Positions 58,390 through 64,000 of a DNA stretch of 64,000 nucleotides are shown here, piece after piece. Position 1 is the first letter of the stretch, and every line of letters starts with the position of its first letter. Both the position numbers and the translations under genes were made by a program. The stretch comes from Akebia trifoliata (Eukaryota > Streptophyta > Magnoliopsida > Ranunculales > Lardizabalaceae): NCBI GenBank assembly GCA_017979445.1, contig CM030715.1, positions 35,027,756 to 35,091,755 of the forward strand. The letters are read 5' to 3'. Below the pieces are notes generated by a model, which worked only from the letters and a program-made list of their open reading frames with translations, ran no database searches and was not told the origin of the DNA.

Positions 58390-60375
58390 AAGTGATTCAC
58401 AAGAAAAATGTATCCCAAACAAAATATAATCGTGATGGATCTATTGAAAGGCATAAAACTAGAATAGTAGCTAAGGGATTCACTCAAACCTATGGAGTGG
58501 ATTATAAAGAGGCGTTTGCCCCAGTTGCAAAAATGAAAACAATTCATGTCCTTCTATTAGTGGATGTTGATTTTAGGTGGTCCTTGTATCAAATGGATAC
58601 AAAAAAATGGTCTGATTTGCAAATTGAGGAAAGCTTTGTATGATTTAAAGCAATCACCTCGTGCATGGTATGCTAAACTTGCTTCTACATTATTGGGCAT
58701 TGGATTTCATAAAAGTAGTGCTGATTTTTCCATGTTTGTAAAAAATGACAGTAAAGGTACTATGATCGTACTTATTTATGTCAATGATATTGTCATCATT
58801 GGTAATGATTATAGGTATTGTAGAACTCAAATTTCATATTTAACAAAAATTTGATATCAAAGATCTCGGTAGATTGAAATACTTTCTTGGGATTGAAGTA
58901 GCTTACTCCAAGAAGGATCTCTTCATTTCGTAGAGAAAATATCTTTTAGATCTATTAAAGGAAATTGGAAAACTGAGTGTCAAGCCTATAGATACACCAG
59001 TTGATTTTAATAGAAAACTTAATCAGTTTGATGGAGTACCTCTTAATGATGTTGAGTACCTCTTAATGATGTTGGGTATTTTCAAGAGTTTTGTAAGCCA
59101 ATTCATGCATGCTCCTAGAACATGTCACATGGAAGCTGTAGAAAGAATTCTCAAATATCTAAAAACATTTCTTGGGAGAGGTGTATCGATGAAGCCAAAC
59201 GGTAATGTTAATATTGAAGGCTATTCTAATGCCGATTGGGCTAGAAGCCCATAAGATAGAAAGTCTACTATTGGGTATTGCACTATGGTTGGAGGAAACT
59301 TGATTACTTAAAAAAGCAAAAAATAATGCTTTGTGGGAAGATCTAGTGCAGAAGCCGAATACAGAGTAATGGCAACAACTTCAAGTGAACTAATTTGGTT
59401 AAAGTCTTTTTTACAAGACATGGGATTCAATGAAAATGTTTTGTCACAAAATAGTTGTTGTGCACATAACTTCTAATCTTGTCTTTCATGAGCGAACGAA
59501 ACACATTGAAGTTGATTGTCACTTTACTCGTAACAAAGTTCAAGCAAATATTGTCAAGATTAACTTGCTGACATTTTTACTAAGGCCCTCACAAAGAATC
59601 AATTCCATCAGATTCTGTCCAATATGGGCTCCATTTAGGGGTGTCAATGGATAGTCGAAAATTTGAATCCAATTCGACTTATTATCCAAAAATTTTGGTT
59701 ATCGAATTCGAATTCGGATAGCTTTATATATTCAAATCCTTATCGGATACAGATTCAGATATTAACATTTCGAATTTGATAATATCTTATTCAAAATAAT
59801 ATATGATATATATTATTTTATTTGATTAAATTTTTATATAAATAATATAATATATAATAAGTTTTTTTTTTTTAATAATGAAAAATCAGTTGGATAAGGA
59901 AAAATAATATTTTTTTTATATACAAATTATTCGAATTCTAATAGGATATTATCCGATATCCAATAAGATAATCGGATTCGAATTCAGAGAGAGTTTTATA
60001 ATATCTATCGGATTTGAATTTGAATTCAGATATCACATAAAAATTTCGGATTTGGATATTGCTATATGCAAACCGATAAGCATCCATTGACAGCCCTAAC
60101 TCCATTGACATATTCGCTCCAACTTGAGGGGAGTGTTGAAGATGACGTGATGAAGCAATTACATGAAGCTGTATTTTAGTTGATGTCAAAAACTTATTCC
60201 TGATCTTGAAGACCACAATGGAGGCTTTTCTGATATGGATAAAATTCCTATTTGTTAGGGATTTCAAGTTGCAGATCTACTAGTAATTTAATTTCTAATT
60301 GTCTAGTTTTTACCTTTCCTATTTTTTCAATATTGTATAAATATTCATACAATGTGATTCAAACACAATGTGAAA
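58390..60375 (+). mobile_element. Decayed Ty1/Copia retrotransposon, RT-RNaseH to 3' LTR
   Basis: Readable pol pieces are KYNRDGSIERHKTRIVAKGF and VDYKEAFAPVAKMKTI at 58420-58560. Most of the next RT block is missing, then KLRKALYDLKQSPRAWYAKL, YVNDIVIIGN (in place of the usual YVDD), DLGRLKYFLGIEVAYS, and RNaseH pieces around NADWARSP and SSAEAEYRVMAT. Stops and frameshifts interrupt it. A purine tract, CTTGAGGGGAG, precedes a 3' LTR starting TGTTGAAG at 60134. The LTR contains GTATAAATATTC and runs to about 60375. The part upstream of RT and the 5' LTR are absent. A hAT MITE interrupts it between pol and the LTR. Confidence 0.85.
59628..60106. mobile_element. hAT-type MITE nested in the Copia remnant
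   Basis: The element is 59636-60098. The ends are TAGGGGTGTCAATGGAT and ATCCATTGACAGCCCTA. It is flanked by GCTCCATT (59628-59635) and ACTCCATT (60099-60106), an 8-bp duplication with one mismatch. The inside is rich in repeated GAATTCGAAT/GGATTTGAAT motifs. Removing it joins the Copia pol end to its purine tract and LTR. Confidence 0.85.
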
Positions 60376-60385
60376 AAAAACTCAT

Positions 60386-60621
60386 ATTCGATGGCCCAAG
60401 GCCCTTTAATTTCATAAAATTCGATTATCAAAGTATTTTTTTTCAACAGGCCAAGGCCGTCAAATTAATGAAGGATGGGAGAAATTCGATTGTTTTAAGC
60501 TATTGAATCTGAGGAACACAAACAATTTTGAGGGCCCTTAGTGGTCACAATATCGTTTCTAAAATTCGTGGGCTTTGACCCAACGAATTTTCTTGTCAAA
60601 TTTTCTAGTTTTTAGATAGTG
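60386..60621. mobile_element. CACTA-like element or fragment, second copy
   Basis: The minus strand from 60621 begins CACTATCTAAAAACTAGAAA. The internal order (TTTCATAAAATTCGA, AAGGATGGGAGAAATTCGA, TTCGTGGGCTTTGACCCAAC) parallels 22430-22692. It abuts the Copia 3' LTR. Confidence 0.55.
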
Positions 60622-61651
60622 AAAGGACCTAATTAGTGTCCTCCATGGAGAGGTATACCTGTCAAAGAGTATGAATTTGAAAACACAAGGATATCTCCAA
60701 TATCAAATTGGAGGGACACCTGTCAATCGCGTAAACCCGTTTCTAAAAATGTTGATCACTCCAGAAATTGGGCGTTGGAGTTCCATAGAAGAACTATTCA
60801 TGTTGAATCCATGAGAAGCGGATTGGAGTTGTAAATGCGTAAGAGTTGGTTTGTGAGATCGAAACAAGACAAAGAGACGCAAAGAAACAAAGGTTGGTCA
60901 TTGAATCGAGTTTATTAGTTGAGCTATCTAGTCGTGCGTGGGTAACTTTTCTATAGCCCCATTAACTCTTAGTGCATGTTAGTAGATGTCGTTCAATCTT
61001 TGACGTATTTATTTTAAATCCACAGTTAAGAGAATGTATCATGAAATTTAATCATCATCATCATCTGTTTTTTATTTTTTTTTTCTATTATAATTTCAAG
61101 CCAGGAACTTTTGATATACATTTTTAAGACAAATAATTGGAAATTTTATAGTCTATTATATACACTTATCATTACTATTTTAACGAGAGAAGGCAGAGTA
61201 GAAGTGGTTCGATACCAAATTTTGGATCCCACAATGCCACTGCCTTTCATTTAAATTTGATATAATCAAAGTCATTTTAATCAAAACAAAGAAAATTGCA
61301 ACACACGACATGACCCTAGAGAATAATGTTGATTAGTATAAAAATTACAAAAATATCCTTTTTTTTATATTATATATATTTAAAACCCCTTTAATCAATG
61401 TTTTAATTACACATAAGCCCTTTTGTGACATGTGCATTTGCACATGCCATTTTCTAGTCTTTGTATAGGTCTTTTATAATTATTAAATTATATATAGCAA
61501 GGAATGAGCCAAACTGACCAACCCGATTTGGGTTGGGTTCGAGTTGAGTATTTTGTCAGGTTAGGCGGAGGCATGAGTTGGAGTTTGTAGAGTTTGGGTC
61601 GGGCTCAGGTTAATCAATACCCAATCCAATAAGTTCGAATAGCATCCTAAA
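60622..61651. other. Intergenic, no gene recognised
   Basis: Mixed AT-rich DNA. I find no domain and no clear element ends. 61500-61620 is rich in GGGTTGGG-type repeats. Confidence 0.5.
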
Positions 61652-61938
61652 TGACAAATTTGAGAGTCCAACTTAAAATCAATTGACAATAAGTGGAGAG
61701 ACCAAAGAGCTTATAAGAAGAGAGACAAGGTAATGAGTGTCCGATATGGGACTAAACTCAACACGCCCTTGCACGTGTGGGCCGGATTGGGCCAAAACAT
61801 GTGAAGATATGAATTGGGTGACGTGAAGGATGGGAAGACCCTCTCTGATACCATGATAAATTTGGGGGTCCAACTCAAAATCAATTGGCACTGGGTAGAG
61901 AGGCCCAATGAGTGTCTGATGTGGGACTAAACTCAACA
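61652..61938 (-). mobile_element. TRIM element (terminal-repeat retrotransposon in miniature)
   Basis: Read on the minus strand. A 5' LTR spans 61938-61854, starting TGTTGAGTTTAGTCCCACAT and ending AAATTTATCA. It is followed directly by TGGTATCAGAG (61853-61843), the initiator Met-tRNA primer site. About 80 bases of non-coding interior follow. A 3' LTR spans 61763-61652, starting TGTTGAGTTTAGTCCCATAT and ending AAATTTGTCA. The whole is only 287 bp. The 5' LTR (85 bp) lacks about 27 bases present in the 3' LTR (112 bp), including CTTATAAG. No target duplication found. Confidence 0.85.
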
Positions 61939-61979
61939 CTTTTAATGAGGAAAAAATCACAAATTTTCTAAATAACAAT

Positions 61980-63054
61980 ATTTGATACTAACTGTTTTGT
62001 AAGAATTTGTTTTCTCATTGCAGTTGTTGGTTTAATGGAGAGCATCAAATCCTATTGCAATCCCTAGAAATAAAGTTTTTATCTCTAGGAAATCATTGTT
62101 TTTCCTCCTATGTACCCTAACCGTTTGATTGATGGAGAGCTTCAACCGTGGTAGAGAACTTATTAGCCTTCTCAAATCTCTAAAAATGCTTTCCTATGTC
62201 ACTGCATTTGACACTGTGCTGATGTGGAGCTGCTCAGAGTCATAGATGGTTTTCCTCTAGATGTAAGCAGTGTCCTGGGCAGTCACTCTAGCAGCATTGT
62301 TCTTGACGCTACCATCAAACAATAAAAACACTTCCCTTTCTACCTTAATAAGATTTTAACTCTTACCAAGGTTCTTGGGTTCAAATGGATTACTACATTA
62401 ACAATCCAACCCAACAGCCCTAAGATTTCATGGGAAAACACAGATTTCAAAAATAATAAGAAAAAGTCGTGCTGGAGTAACATAAAAATTCACATCATTT
62501 CACACATTACTGATGTCGAGGTACCCACATAACAATACATGCTCTCACTTGTATCTTCATGAAAAGCACTACCTATGATTCCATACACACATCTACTTCA
62601 GGAATGTGTGAAATATTGTCAATTTTAATGTCACTTCAGCATTTTTCGAAACAGTACTAGGGATCCAATCACGTGTCTCATTGCTAAACAAGGTTAGGTG
62701 GCACTCTATCTTATGTCGGACTCTATCTTATGTCGAGCAGCATTATTAGTGACCCACTGTATGAATATGTGGTCTATCCCTTGGTGAATCTACACATAAA
62801 GGATCAGTTTGATTGGTGATGTGCATCTATTGATTATAGTATTGTCTTAAGAATGATTATTTCTAATAGTTGGAATTAAATTATTTTTCTTTTTCAGGAG
62901 CTTAGATCTAATGGATACAAGTTATCAAATACTATAATTTTTGGTACGTAGGTTAATCAAGAGATGGAACACCTATCTATATGGTTAGTAGGTCCCGAAA
63001 ATTGCATGTGCCTTAAAATGGGGCACCACCTAACCCTAGTTAGGAATGGGAAAC
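61980..63054. other. Intergenic, no gene recognised
   Basis: It contains a family C MITE (62469-62642). I see no coding homology in the rest. Confidence 0.5.
62469..62642. mobile_element. Hairpin MITE, family C, diverged copy
   Basis: The ends GTGCTGGAGTAACATAAAAA and the inverse of TTTTAATGTCACTTCAGCAT are followed by CACATCATTTCACACATTAC and a near-inverse. The core is GCTCTCACTTGTATCTTCATGA. It is older than the copy at 36820-36980. Confidence 0.7.
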
Positions 63055-63057
63055 ATG

Positions 63058-63155
63058 TTCTTGAGGAGCACAGATCTACGGTTTTCAAATTTGTCACGTC
63101 ACGTAGTCAATCGAGTATGCCACGTGGGGTAGTAAGATTATCATGACTCTTTTTT
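63058..63155. mobile_element. Half of a family B MITE
   Basis: Only the right arm is present: CACAGATCTACGGTTTTCAA, TTTGTCACGTCACGTAGTCA, CGAGTATGCCACGTGGGGTA and AGATTATCATGACTC. The left arm is missing. It lies about 140 bases upstream of the UGT pseudogene. Confidence 0.6.
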
Positions 63156-63289
63156 TTTTATCAATGGTTATTATAGAATTTGTCCTCATGACCCTGTGGT
63201 ATTGGATCTTGTTCTCATCTTACTTGATTTGTCAACAACAAATTTACACCCATCTAAGCCGTAAGACCTTTTAAGTGATTTGGATTCTC

Positions 63290-63590
63290 ATGAGTGCTCG
63301 ATGTGACTTGACTCGTAGTCGAGTCGAAGCGTTATGTTTCTATGTTTTGGTAGTTATGGGTTGTTCTCTGTAGCGCAGTGCGCTACTAGAGGACAAAAAA
63401 GGGAGCGCTTATGGGTTCGTGAGCGCGGAAGAAGTGGAGAAACGAGTTGGAATGTTAATTGACTCAAAAGATGGGAGAGCACTCAGAGAGTGGACTCAGT
63501 TGGCTAAAGATAAAGCAATGACTGCGTTGAGGGAAGGTGGGTCGTCTCATGCCGCGTTGGATGAATTGGTTGAGTCTTGGATGAGTTAAT
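63290..63590 (+). pseudogene. UGT88-type glycosyltransferase pseudogene with internal deletions
   Basis: It matches three separate parts of the UGT at 54296-55714. First is the HECLTW...VVFLCFGSYGLFSA region (63290-63375; one stop where TGG became TGA, another where CAG became TAG). Second is a short SAPLEDKGGS piece (63380-63408). Third is the C-terminus from FVSAEEVEKRVGMLIDS to LVESWMS (63417-63588). The acceptor domain and the whole PSPG box are missing. The first junction falls in GCGCAGTGCGC. Identity of the retained parts is high, so the duplication and its decay are fairly recent. Confidence 0.92.
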
Positions 63591-63679
63591 TATTGGCCTA
63601 TGTCTAATTATTGGTCTATTGTTTTCATCAACGAAATTAAGAAGGAAAATTGTTTGGTGATCGGTTTTATTCATTAATT

Positions 63680-64000
63680 TGAAGCTTTAAGCTGTATTTG
63701 GATTGAGAGAAATGGAGAGAAGAGAAAATAAAATAAATAGGTTTCTCTCCATTTCTCCTGATAGGATTGTTAAGTGGGGAGAGAAGAGAAAAAAATTAGA
63801 GAGAATAGTAGAGAAAAAAATATGAATTTTCTATCTCTCCAAAAATGAAGAGAAGAGGAGAGAAAGTCTTTAAAAATATTTTATAGTGCCAACTCTACTC
63901 CTAAACCTTTTTTTTAAGACATTTGAAAATTTTAAAATTATCCCAAATTCCCTCCAGTCAATCCAAACATGGTGAAGAGAAATTGAGTTTCTCTTCTCTT
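63680..64000. repeat. GAGA-rich inverted-repeat element at window edge
   Basis: TTTGGATTGAGAGAAATGGA at the left and AGTCAATCCAAA at the right, with purine-rich GAGAAGAGAAAA tracts between, resemble a MITE. The window ends inside or just after it, so the end is not defined. Confidence 0.4.

Noticed and set aside
61679..61978. 99-codon minus-strand ORF
   Set aside because: It reads through both LTRs of the TRIM. The element is non-coding and the ORF is accidental.
1..64000. CRISPR array, operon or prokaryotic-style gene cluster
   Set aside because: There is no regularly spaced direct-repeat array. All genes are plant nuclear genes with independent promoters.

Overview
This is a 64 kb window of nuclear DNA from a flowering plant, most likely a dicot. 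The genes are AT-rich, split by long GT-AG introns and widely spaced. Transposons are dense: L1-type and RTE-type LINEs, Copia pieces, a TRIM, hAT and CACTA-like elements, and many hairpin MITEs. Protein matches (PIAL-type SUMO ligase, LEA14, DYW-class PPR protein, mitoferrin, UGT88 glycosyltransferase) are all plant families. I cannot name the species.

Layout. (1) 145-16144, minus: a 16-exon PIAL1/2-type SUMO ligase. I rebuilt it exon by exon to 936 codons plus stop; its introns hold LINE, RTE and LTR pieces. (2) 16.2-23.4 kb: AT-rich intergenic DNA with MITEs and a CACTA-like end. (3) 23380-24958, plus: a two-exon LEA14 gene with an ABRE and TATA box. (4) 25-29.3 kb: intergenic, with a hAT MITE carrying a perfect 8-bp target duplication and a cluster of large palindromic elements ending in a TA tract. 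(5) 29.3-36.3 kb, plus: a six-exon plant gene of unknown function (712 aa) with upstream ORFs and a NAGNAG acceptor. (6) 37279-39411, minus: an intronless PPR-DYW RNA-editing factor, convergent with (5). (7) 40830-40902, plus: tRNA-Ala(AGC). (8) 41897-49952, minus: two-exon mitoferrin with a 7 kb intron filled by LINE insertions, three of them with clear target-site duplications. (9) 50-54.2 kb: intergenic MITEs. (10) 54296-55714, plus: intact intronless UGT88-type glycosyltransferase with a palindromic MITE about 70 bp upstream of its ATG. (11) 56-64 kb: dead Copia element interrupted by a hAT MITE, a CACTA-like repeat, a small TRIM, and a decayed second UGT copy at 63.3-63.6 kb.

The genes do not form a pathway; each is a separate housekeeping, stress or specialised-metabolism gene. 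The less ordinary content is in the mobile DNA: several hairpin families with different ends share a similar central core, one LINE family sits antisense to its host gene in five of five intronic copies, and a MITE supplies most of the proximal promoter of the UGT gene.
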